Shown: in pieces, positions 9,550 through 20,300 of the stretch
How the letters are laid out: each line of letters opens with the position of its first letter
How positions within the stretch are numbered: the stretch's first letter is position 1
NCBI GenBank assembly: GCA_023935145.1
Contig: CM043698.1
Span: forward strand, 14,740,001-14,804,000
DNA length: 64,000 nucleotides
Direction of reading: 5' to 3'
Source of the DNA: Bretschneidera sinensis
Taxonomy: Eukaryota; Streptophyta; Magnoliopsida; Brassicales; Akaniaceae
Notes under the pieces: generated by a model
Databases searched by the model: none
What the model was told of the DNA's origin: nothing
What the model saw: the letters and a program-made list of their open reading frames with translations, nothing else
Position numbers and translations under genes: made by a program

Positions 9550-10318
9550 GGTACCAACAATCTTTCTTGACATGCCCTTTCTTGCCACAATTGTAGCACT
9601 TGAAATTCTTCTTACTTTTTGATTTCGATCTACCATGATTCTGACTCCCACTGGGGCCACGTTCCGTTGATCTTCCTCTCGTCATCGTCAAAGCTTCTGC
9701 TTACTGCGAACTTGCATGTCTGTCTTCCTTGTTTTTGCTCCTGGTTTCTTCTTCCAAAACAGCAGCTGCAATTTCATCGAAGGCTAGATAGTCCGTGAGG
9801 ATGTTGTTCGTCAAGTTGATGATGAGTTGATCATACGAGTTAGGTAGACTTTGTAGTAGAAGCTCCGCATGTTTAGATGCCTTTATTGTGTAACCCATCG
9901 ATGTAAGTTGTGAAAATAAAGTATTTAAAATGTTGATGTGGTCGGTCACCGACGTGGATTCTGTCATTCGAAGAGTGTAAAGTCTCATCTTTAAGAAGAT
10001 CTTATTGTGTAGTGACTTGGCCTCGTACAGTCTTGTTAGAGTATCCCAAATCTCCTTTGCAGTCTTCTTTTCCGCCACACTAGATAACACTCCATCGGCT
10101 AGTGCTAAGTGCAGATCAACAATTGCGATGTCGTCCATCTCGTTCCACTTGCTGTCATAAGTGATCTCTGCGGGCCTTTCTTCAATTGATGCCAAACAAT
10201 TGTCTTTCCTCAAAATTGCCTTAATCTTTATTTTCCATAACGAGAAATTACTCATGTTAAACTTCTCAACATCAAACTTTGTTGTAGTTGACATTTCGTT
10301 CACAACGATCTGCTTCAC
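9550..10318 (-). pseudogene. gag: Copia gag with one nonsense codon, cut at the zinc knuckle
   Basis: The open part 10318-9701 (205 aa) has the copia Gag N-terminus (KFNMSNFSLWKIKIKAIL), EIWDTL, and the UBN2 core with LLQSLPNSYDQLIINL. It stops at TAA 9701-9703, but the same frame continues for about 50 codons through a basic linker to a CCHC knuckle (CYNCGKKGHVKKDC). The codons just after the last Cys reach 9550, where the younger LTR begins. So there is one premature stop plus an insertion. The frame agreement (10318 to 9601 is a multiple of three) shows a single original ORF. Confidence 0.85.
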
Positions 10319-10333
10319 ACCCCTCGACCAATA

Positions 10334-10345
10334 GCTCTGATACCA
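10334..10345 (-). other. Primer-binding site of the older copia element
   Basis: Reads TGGTATCAGAGC on the - strand, one base from the LTR end at 10347. It is the same initiator-Met primer type as the younger element. Confidence 0.9.
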
Positions 10346-10346
10346 C

Positions 10347-10886
10347 TGTTAGGAAAAATAAAATTACCAGGTCGAAGCTAACACACAACTGAAGCTAACA
10401 CACAACTAATGCGAAATGAGAAAAATGAAGATAAACAAGACACAAATATTTTTCGTGGAAAAACCCCGAACAAATTGGCGTAAAAAACTACGGGTAAGTG
10501 TAGGAGGATTTCACTATTGTAAAATAGGGATTACTACACCTTCTCTCTAATTACAATGAGATAACAATTGTCTAATCTCTATTGTAATAGGAGAAACAAC
10601 TCTCTCACAAAATCGAAAAAATATTACTTACAAAGAAGGAACAAATTTTTCTCTCTAAGTAGTAACTCTCACACTCTCTTTAATACACTTCTCTTGATTT
10701 TGTGATTGCATTTCAAAATGAGAGCAAAGAGGGTTTATATAGGCTTAAAACAAATGGGTTGGTGGAAGTTAGGCATCTCCATTGTTGACCAAAAATGGTT
10801 GGTGGTCTACTTCCTCCATTGTTGACAATTTGCCTAAGTTAGGCACCTCCATTTTTGACAAATGGTTGGTGGCCTATTTCCTTAAC
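10347..10886 (-). repeat. 5' LTR of the older copia element (540 bp)
   Basis: On the + strand it runs from TGTTAGGAAA to TTTCCTTAACA, near-perfect terminal inverted repeats. A TATA-like sequence on the - strand (CTATATAAAC) lies near 10735-10745. The outer boundary is chosen from the inverted-repeat match; a later TTAACA at 11113-11118 is a less likely end. Confidence 0.72.
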
Positions 10887-12078
10887 ACTTCAAATTTGTT
10901 TTTTAAGTTCCAATCAAAAGTCATCAATAAAATTACTAGTTTTTGGGAAGGTGACTAAGTTTTCTATGAATTTTTTCGAACATTTCTCTTGCAAGTATTT
11001 ATCACTTGTGCAATTCATAATCCAAAATCTGAAAGTTATAGTTTCATTTTTTTTTAATAAATAACTTAGCGCGATTTTGATTGTCATTTCAATTTCAAAG
11101 CTCATCCCATTATTAACAACACAAAACTACAAAGAGCTAAAACCACAGAAAATTCAGATCCATATATGTAATACTATATCTTTATATAACAAATTTATTT
11201 TGAAACATTACTCTATGTTTACAAAGAATTAAATCCGATTAAATCAAAACTACGGAATAAACATTGTTTATCCATAGAAACACACGAAACTATTCTACTT
11301 CATTTTCCTCCCACTCTTTCAAAGCATAAAAATAATGGTTTAAAATACTTACATCTAAAACTATTTTAAATACTAATAATCAAATCTCTATACTGTTTGG
11401 GTATAGATACTCTAATATTTGCTAATGCTAAGATATGCAAGGCACACAAACTTTTCAAACTCTTTACTTTTTGTTATTCGATCCAATTTGGCCAATGATC
11501 ATTTTTATTTCAATTTTTATCCAAATTTTCAGTAGATATTTATTATCCTACTATTCTTAAAGTCCTTACTCTTAATATTCAAACACAAAATGTGAGTTTC
11601 AAATATGAATCTTTGACCATCACACTCATATAGCGAACCAACCTAGAGCTCTCAAATAAACCAAACATGGAGAAACTATCATCTTATAAACAAATACTCT
11701 AGATGATCATATCATAAACCCTAAATTTCTCAAATGGATAGATCTTACCATCCCTAACTCATGGCATATTGAGGAGATAAAATTGTGATACCCAAGCCCA
11801 TGGACCTAATTAGCACATGTCTGAAGAAAAGAAAAAGGAAAATAAGAGTTGTGAGAGGGGCTCAAACCTACGCCCTTCACATGGAGATATGAGTTATCTT
11901 AACTATTTAGTAATCTGGCTCTTTTTGCAAATTGTTTCAAGCAATATTAATTTAAATTATCGAACCATATAACGAAACCAAGTCTATCAGTTTTATATAT
12001 TTGCATACTATAGATATTTCTATTAAGAGGATATTCAAGAAATATGAAAGAATATTTTTATTGGTCTAAAATATACTA
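10887..12078. other. AT-rich intergenic spacer, possible SINE relic
   Basis: No coding signal. On the - strand near 11840-11930, GGTTTGAGCCCC resembles a degenerate pol III B box with a weak A-box-like sequence upstream, so this may be a decayed SINE. Nothing else is recognisable. Confidence 0.3.
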
Positions 12079-13709
12079 TGGCAATACCCAAGAAGGGGGT
12101 GAATTGGGTATTAGGAATTTTTTTAAAAAATATTTTTGCAATCTCAAATATAAAAAAATATGCGGAATTAAATTAAATTAATCTTTCTAAATTATTAGCA
12201 CAAAGATAAGAGAGTTTATTGCTTAATATAAAAAGATAATTGAATTATAAAATAATTAAGCATTGTTACTTGAATAATAAATAATTCTAAGCAAGTAATT
12301 GTGCAAGTAATTAAAGAGATATAGTTAGAGAGACGCAAACATAATTTATAGTGGTTCGGCAATATCGAAAATCCTTCCGACCTTACGTCCACTCTCTTCA
12401 AGGACCCTTCTGAAGCTTTCCACTAACCAAGCAACTTTCGGGTGTTACTCAAACCGTTACAAACAACTTACTGGTGTTGTTTCTATCGTCACAATAATTT
12501 CTTCTTGAAGTGTTTATACCCAAACGCTTCTAAAAGTTACACATACTCTTACAAACAAGAGTTATAACCAACTCTTTACAAACAAGATTGTAGGAATGAG
12601 AAGTTTAAAACGAACAAACAAGAGAGATGATTTAATGAAGATTACAACTCAATATTTTTTTCTCTCAAAGCTTACAGCTTAACAATGGAGTTTTTGGCTA
12701 AAGAATAAGAGAATGAAGATTTTGTTTTGATCCTTTGTTGTGGAATATTTCTCTTATCTTCCAAATGACCTTTGAGACTCTATTTATAGTGTTTTGAAGT
12801 CTTCTAGCCGTTGGAGACAAAATAGAGTTATTAGAGACAAGTTTATAGCCTTTTAAATTAAAAAATATAGCTGTTATAACTTGCCCAGTCGACTGTCCAC
12901 TTATGGCAGTCGACTGTCCTTTATAACTAATGCAAAACTGACTTTTTGAGCACCTAATTGACTGGGTCAGTTTTTGTGCACTGCTACAGTGTTTTCAGGA
13001 TGATAGTATTTCAACATCAATTTTCTTCATATTTCTCCATTCTTTTTGGATTTTTGAGTTCCGAAAAATCTCCTAATTGAATCAAATTTTCTTGCACATT
13101 AAACACACGAGTTAAACAAATTTAAAAATGTTTTGTTATAATCAAAATTAATCTAATCAATTTCTTGATTGAAGTATTTTTTATGATGATAAAACATATT
13201 ACAAATTTAAGCATAATGTGTGTGCAAGATATATGAAGAATGATATATTACAAATGCTCAAATAATTTTCTATGTCAACATAAATTCTTCTTAAGTTCAA
13301 TTAGAGCATGTTAAGTATTGAGCCCAAAAATTTAATATTTGTATTTAATAAAATCTTGTAGAGATTTTAGATTTTCAATTAATTAAGGTTATGTAATAAA
13401 ATGCAATGCAAATTTAATTAGCTCCAAAAAAGTGAAATACTTACAAAGTGTTTCTTAATATTCAAGCCTATAATTTAACTATTTTGTATTTGAAGTTGCA
13501 TTTCATTTATTCTCCTTGAATTTGATATTTTAGAGAGATTTTTGACTTTTGAGATCATCACTTTGATTCACCAATTTCTACAATCTTGATCTCCTTTGAT
13601 GTATAAGCACTATTAACAATATGTATCACCTAAGTAATATTCATTAGTGCTTAATTAAGATTTTTGTCACTATCAAAATTATTCAGGGTCAATAGACACC
13701 TGATCAACA
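12079..13709 (-). repeat. Diverged solo LTR related to the SIRE-type element
   Basis: On the - strand it begins TGTTGATC and ends near TTGCCA. It shares several blocks with the SIRE-type LTR in reverse order. These are the terminal CCCAATTCACCCCC...TTGGGT block, the GCGGAATT block, and the U5 block with GTGGACGTAAGGTCGG and GCCGAACCACTATAA. A TATA box (CTATAAATAG) is at 12780-12789. No PBS or PPT adjoins it, so it is a solo LTR or fragment. No clear 5-bp duplication was found, and the ends are approximate. Confidence 0.7.
12885..12917. repeat. Palindrome pair in the solo LTR
   Basis: CCAGTCGACTGT (12885) and GCAGTCGACTGT (12906) are 21 bp apart start to start. Both keep the core CAGTCGACTG. 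The pair is about 96 bp upstream of this LTR's TATA box on the - strand, matching the 94 bp in the young element. Confidence 0.85.
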
Positions 13710-16700
13710 ATTTTGAAGGAAATTATTCAACTAAAGGTATTCTCCCACCCTCGCTTCATTTTTTTTCATGTTCTTATGTACATAGTTTAGATCAATGAGT
13801 TATGTTTTGGGCTGTCATTTTTTTAGGTATTTTCTGGCCATAGCATTTCAATCGCAACTTCTTACCTTCATAAACTTCATTTTGGCTTTAGAATCACTTA
13901 AATCAGAGTTTCATTTTGTGAGATATGAGTTTTCAAAATTTTTATTCTTTTGAAAATTGATGTTACAGTTCTAAGTAGAAACTTCTTGTCATCATAAGGT
14001 GTTTTCCAGCTACTTGTCGTTGCATTTTTTGTCTATTTTGTAGCTTGTCATGCGAGCTTCCCAACCGTATTTAGATCATCGCCTAACTCTAAGTATTATG
14101 TAATATATAGTTACTCAAAGTTGAGTGTATGATTTTGGAAAAATCTAGGTAAACATATTTCGAAAATCAAAATCTAATTTTGTGCAAGTATTTACGTGTG
14201 CTCCTAAAGTTCCATTAGTTTAAAAATTTATATAAACATTTAATCTTTGATTTCTTACTCTTACGTAAATCTTTAGGCTTTTATACAATCAATAGGTAAT
14301 TATTATATATTATTTTTGAAATTCCAAGAAAAACCATTTTTTGACCTTTGGAAACTCGAAAAATTGTAAAAAAAAATTATAAAGCTATTGTGAGCACATA
14401 TTATGTCGGAAATAAAATTTGGGATCTATTTGGAATCGTTTGATAATTATTTGGAATTTTGTGGTGTTAATCACGATATGTGTCGCTAATAAGAATTTGC
14501 GTAAGACTATTGTATTTTTCTGTTTGTGTGAGTCTAAGAATTAGTGTAGGAAATTAAAAAAAAATCAGCATAGGTCAAAAGTACATGCATATGTGATGGT
14601 TTTGTATTATTTCGATTTTGATGAGGTTTTGTTTGAATTAAGAGATTAATTTCATATTTTAATGTTGTGATTGGTTGGGAAGTCGCATATGAGGTAAGTA
14701 CCTTGTGATTTATGAGAAGATTTTGATTTATAAGAAGATATTTTGAGATTTTTTATATTTGTTTTGATGCATGTAAATTCAATTTTGAATTAATCGTGAA
14801 TTTGTGGCTAGATATTCGTATTTGTGAAAACAATATTTTTGTGTTCTCTAGTAAGCTAAGTTATGACACGTGAATTGTGACTTTATTAGTGGGGGTGATG
14901 TTGGCCATGTTGACATGTTGTGATTGTGTGATTTGTGATATGAAACTAGTTCCGACACTCTGCTGACGATGGCAAAGTGGTGTGCATTGTGATATGGCAT
15001 TTCATAGACGTTTGTTATGCCCAATTTGAGATTCGTGCCGCTAAGGTTAAGAGTGACTTTGGTTTTACCGATGGCGAATTGATTTTATACGTTTGTTCCA
15101 ACTTGTATAAATTTTGGAGCTTTTGTGATGATATTGTGTTTTGGAACAATATGTTTTGTTCATTCAGTTCTTGATTGTGCTTATGTTATTGATTGAAATT
15201 TTCAGCCACATTTTATATTTTGTTATATTACTTTCATTGTGGAGCTATAACCAATGTTTTGTTTTTAATGCATGCATAGACCTAACTAGGGGAGAAGGTT
15301 GTTACTTACTGAGCTGTCAAGCTCGCTAATTTAATTTTTATTTTTTAGATTGTGAGATTGATATTTTCGCGTGCGGGCATTCCAATGAGTGAGCGTTAAG
15401 ACAGGTCAAATGTATAATTTATATCATATGTGTAATCGGGACTTGTTTTAACCAAAGTATATAAAGCTAAGTCTTTAATGGATTTGAAACTTGTCGAAAT
15501 TAGCTGGTTAATGTTCTATGAGGCCTTAGGTACTTGTAGGGGACACTCTATAGGTAAATAACCGTTGCCACATCCTTAGCTCGTAATCGATTGGGAGAGT
15601 AATGTAAACCCTTATCGAGATGTCACTAAATATAATGTTTCTCAAATAGTTGAATCTTTATACAAAAGTGTCCTTATTCGGTTTACCTCAAGTAAACATT
15701 TTTCAATCAGTATCAAAGAACCTGAACTATCTAGACATTTAACATTTTCTTCAATAAGTTAAAGAAAATCAACCTTTAACATAATTATTCAAACATATTT
15801 AAAAGGTGTCAATTTCGAGCAAATTATTCCAAGACCAATTTACCAATCAGAGTCTTCACAATCTCCACCTATGTCATTGTCGCCAACTCGTTCACAAATG
15901 CAAGGTGATGAACCCCATTAGCTAAATATTATTACAAATTCCAACTTTACAATAGAAAAACTTTCACTCGATACATAATTCAAATTACCACAAAATACTA
16001 AAAAAGAATACGATTTTATTCCCACATAATTAAGTTAAGAGAACAATATTATGAGCATATGAATCAACTAGGTACTCATATATTCTCATTTGACTGTTTA
16101 GCTATGCATATTTTAAACAATAAAATATTCAACTATTTTGCTCAAATCATCCTTACGTCAACGTAACCCAAAAAAGGCTTTACAAATTTGGAAAACCACA
16201 AATAATCAAAACTTTGATTTTGCCCATCCTCCACTTGAAGAAATCCATATGTAGTTCAAACATATACAAATTATAGCTTATTCTTTACCAAACAACCCAG
16301 CAAACAAATGTTGTTGCAACTAAATAAACATCATTTCTTCCAAAATATATACAATTGACTCCAAAATCCCCAAGCAAAATGGTCCAATCTTTCTATTCAT
16401 ATTCAAAACCCCTTAGGAAGGAGGATAACAGCAATATAAACAACAATATTTTCGCTGGAGGGTTTTTATTTGAGATTTGATTTCAACAATTTTTTTTGCA
16501 GGTCTTGTATGGTAATAGGTTTGGATTTTGAAGTGTGTCGAGAAGATGTTTTATAGAAGTTGTATGGCTAAGATCTTAGAGCATCTTTTCTTGGATAATA
16601 ACTTTTTTGAGTTTGAGCATATACTCCTTGATATTTGGATATTCTATCTTATCTATGATGTCGAAGATGAATTCCTTTCGTGTTGTTACTACATTGATTG

Positions 16701-17000
16701 ATTTACAATAACATATTTATATTTATTATTAAATTAAATAATATGTAATAAATATTTATGAAATACAATGACATCATAATAAAAACAACCACTAAATGAG
16801 TAAGGCTTGCATGGGTTAAATTTCTTTGTGGTGGAAACATTGAAAAATATGTGTGGTCGGGTATGGTGTTATAGCAGGTGGAAATGTGGTGGCTGCTATT
16901 TGGATGATTACATTTTTATTTATTTTCGTCGTAAATTCCAAAGATTAAACTTCAATAACTTCAAATAAGAAATTCCATATAAGTTAATAGTCCAAACCCA
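13710..17000. other. AT-rich intergenic region, possible Ty3-type LTR relic at 14880-15430
   Basis: No gene is recognised. Near 15300, TTACTGAGCTGTCAAGCTC resembles a motif seen in many plant Ty3 LTRs, and GTGGTGTGCATTGTGATATGG upstream has a similar style. No PBS, PPT or coding domain was found, so this is a weak call. Confidence 0.3.
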
Positions 17001-17348
17001 TAAAAGAATCTGTTCCGTTGCCATTTCTGCCTGGTCAGGGGAATATTAATTTGATAAAAATATGGAATATGGATCACTTGGGCGTATTATGGCGCCGTTT
17101 GGGGACCCTCAGTTTAAGAAACTTTTTCTTAAAGAGGGACTTTAATCAAAGAGGGCCCAAACAGCGCCTATGTACCCTTGCCATTTCCCCTATTTATGCG
17201 TTTTGCTTAGTATCAGAACACGCTCAGAGGACAGGGGGCTTTGGAAAATGGCGCCTTCCCTTTCAAATTAACCTAAACAGAACACACGCAGAGAGGAGAG
17301 AGGCAGAGCAATTTCTAGAGAGAGAGAGAAACCATAGAAATCAAGAAA
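17001..17348 (+). promoter_or_regulatory. Probable MAD1 promoter and 5' UTR
   Basis: The GC content rises here and GGCGCC occurs twice. TATTTAT at 17191 is a weak TATA candidate. AACGG cores on the - strand at 17015-17019 and 17095-17099 match the core of the plant mitosis-specific activator element. A GA-rich leader (17315-17335) precedes the ATG. Confidence 0.35.
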
Positions 17349-20300
17349 ATGATACTAAGGACTCCGCCAGGGAAAAGGCAGAGAGCCGAAGCAACTCCTC
17401 TCGAGAGCTCACCGGGGGGCGGCAGCTCCGACAGGCGCCTCGTGATCTACGAGGCCCCACCTCCCCCGGCCCCACTGCAGTCCTCTGACGAGCCATCCGA
17501 TCACTTCCTTTGCACGTACCAATGCCGCCAAATGGTCCGCACTCATATATATTAAAACATATACGTACACATCTATGTACATATTTGTGTATCTATATAT
17601 GCATTTAACTTCCTATCTATATGTTTTTTGGAATCATTTACTAGCTGGGGGTGCTTGTTGTGTAGTTAAGTTTTTCATCTATGCGACTTTAAAAAAATAA
17701 TTAAATATGCATATACCTTGAATATATATTGAGTTGTTTTAGGGTTGGTGATTTATAGTCACTTGTTTATTGTGGGGTTTTAAAGTTATTTTTGTGGATG
17801 ATGTAAGTAATACTAAATAGAATAAGGAGAATTGACAGTGAGGAAGTATAAAAGTATGTGGATTGAATTGATGAATTTTTCTGGTCGGAATTGTAAATAC
17901 TTAAAAAAAGAAGCTAACTGCATGTTTCAGAATTGTCTTTTGGTAAAATTTTACCTGATTGATTATACTTATCAATGTGCTTACGATATAATTTAATGAT
18001 TGAGGTGACTAATTTTCCAAAAATTAAGAAAGAAGGAACTTGATCTCGGTTATCATAGTAGTTTTTCAAGGTAAGGGTTGGGCTATGAAAGTAAGACTGT
18101 GGCGAAGTGGGATGTTATTTTGGCATATAAATTATGTAATAACGAAGAATTTATAGAGAAGTCATTGTTTAGCTTAACACAAATTGTGGTTTCAACTTTT
18201 TTGCTATTGCAATCAGTTGGGTTTTGGATTTCTTGCAGAAATTTTGTTGATAATGGTATCTGTGTAGTTGTAGCCTGTAGATGTCAGCATTCAATTGGAT
18301 ATGATTTCATAGTCTTAGATGCAACTTATGTGATGCAGGGCTCAAATATTTACTTGCAAGTGAAATGTGAGGAATGAATATTAGACTTACTAAGGGTTTA
18401 GTTGAATCAGTTTAAGTTTTTCCATATTTGACACTGGACTTCTTTACAGCTATTGGTTTTTATCTCATTGATGTTTGATTATGCAATGAGTAGAGCTACA
18501 ATTATACCATGTGCTTCAATCTTGAAATTAGCTTCGTATGGTCAATGGAGGATGAGAAAAAAATATTCTGAAGATGCCTCCTAGCTTAGGTAATCTTGTC
18601 TTTATCAAGGATTGTAGGGTTTAAGGGGTAGGGGAAAACTATTTCCATTTTTGTACCCTAGCCATTGGACTGAGAGAGCAAAAAGGAAGGGATCTTCTAA
18701 AGATAACGAAGCTGGGCAGATTCTCTGCATTCTATTCTCGAACTATGATAGTTGGTCTAGTCTCCATCAGCAAATTGCATTTGATGAAACCTTGTTTCAG
18801 TTTGTTTTTTTTCTCTCATCTTCAAATCTAATCATATGTTATCATGGACATAATTAGAAGTTTACTTCACAATACAATTTCATTCTTTATCTTGGTTAAT
18901 TTGGCCACTTATCTTTCTCAATATATTTGGGTGGATTTCTCTCAATTGTTTTGTTTGTAACCTTGGTTGCTTGCTCTTCTTTTGGGTTTTGTCTATTATT
19001 TATGGAAGAACGTTCTTAATCTCATTATTGTAGGTTAAATCAGATTTTCTAGATGCCTTAAGCAATGCAGAGAAGCAAGTTCAAGATTATCAATCTAAAT
19101 TGGAGGCATTAAATGAGAACTTCTGCAAAGCAGGTGAGTCTTCAGAGAAGAAGATGGTTCCAATTTGCAATACCTTTATGAAGTTGCCTTCCTTAGCCAA
19201 TTCTCTTATAAAAGAGCCAGGTTTCTTATCAGCAAATATGTATCAACTTTAAGTTTTTTCCCTTATTTTATTTTACTACTGAATAGAGATGTCATTTTGG
19301 GCATCCGAAGGGGAAGACAAATTATAGGGATTGACAGTAGAGCGTGTACAGAATTTACAAAAGCATCTTCAAAATGATGGACAAAGAACTTAATTCTGCC
19401 TAAGTTCTCGATCTGAAGTTTTTGTCCAAACTCTTTACATGGTCATTACTTAAAGATTTTTAATTTTGAGACATTGAAAAAGGGGTGCTAGTCCTAGTGA
19501 ACTTATATATATAACTTCGTGCAAATGTTTCACGAGTGAGTTGTATGGATTTCTTCTTTTCTTCCTCTTCCTCATCTGCATTTTCTTATTGTACATGTAT
19601 CTGCTTTCGATGTCTTCAGACCTTTCGTTTTTTTTCCCTTCATTTTTCTTTGTTAAAATTGGCATATGCCTTGTATCATCTGACATAGTTCTTAATTCCA
19701 CAGAAGCAGAGAGGAAGAAACTTCGGGATCAATTCTTATATGCAGAACAAGAGCTTGCTGCTGCCAAAGGACGTGAACAGGTGCTGCAAGAGCAGCTTTT
19801 GAAGGAGGTCAATGATTCTCAAGAACGGTTTAGGAAACAATTACAATCTAACCGTGAACTTGAGGTAGATCTGTGTACCTGTATCTGTTTCTACCAGCTA
19901 GTTAGTTGTTTCGGGGGTCACTTTATTTTCACGAGATTCAGTCATCCCCTTAATGTGATCATTAGGACAATACGGTTTTAGAAATTTCCAGTACACAGGA
20001 CAGGCCATTATAATTGTTGAAGGCGTGCCCCAAGCTGCTCCTAGGCACAAGGAGCAGCCTGGCCCAAGGGACTGTGTCTATGCTAGGCTCAGGTGAGGTG
20101 ACCTTGCATCATGTGTGGGCCTAGGCGCCCAGGTGCATGCCTTTGGCCAGCGTAAAGCCCATAAAGCTGCACTAGATACTTATTTATCTTTTTTACGCAT
20201 AGGTCAAATTATTTTCTGCCATCGACTTTATGTGTGTATGCTAACAATTGTATGTGCATCACATGGAACTATAGAAATATATTTCTTGAGTATAATATAT

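Larger units (their letters stand above)
9550..10886 (-). mobile_element. Older Ty1/copia element, 5' part only, interrupted by the SIRE-type insertion
   Basis: On the - strand: LTR, initiator-Met PBS, gag up to the zinc knuckle, then the SIRE-type 3' LTR at 9549. The rest of gag-pol should lie to the left of the younger element, beyond the window. The proteins are of the TNT1-like copia type. Confidence 0.85.

Noticed and set aside
18078..18377. 99-codon ORF in MAD1 intron 1
   Set aside because: Chance frame in the intron; no similarity or coding pattern recognised.
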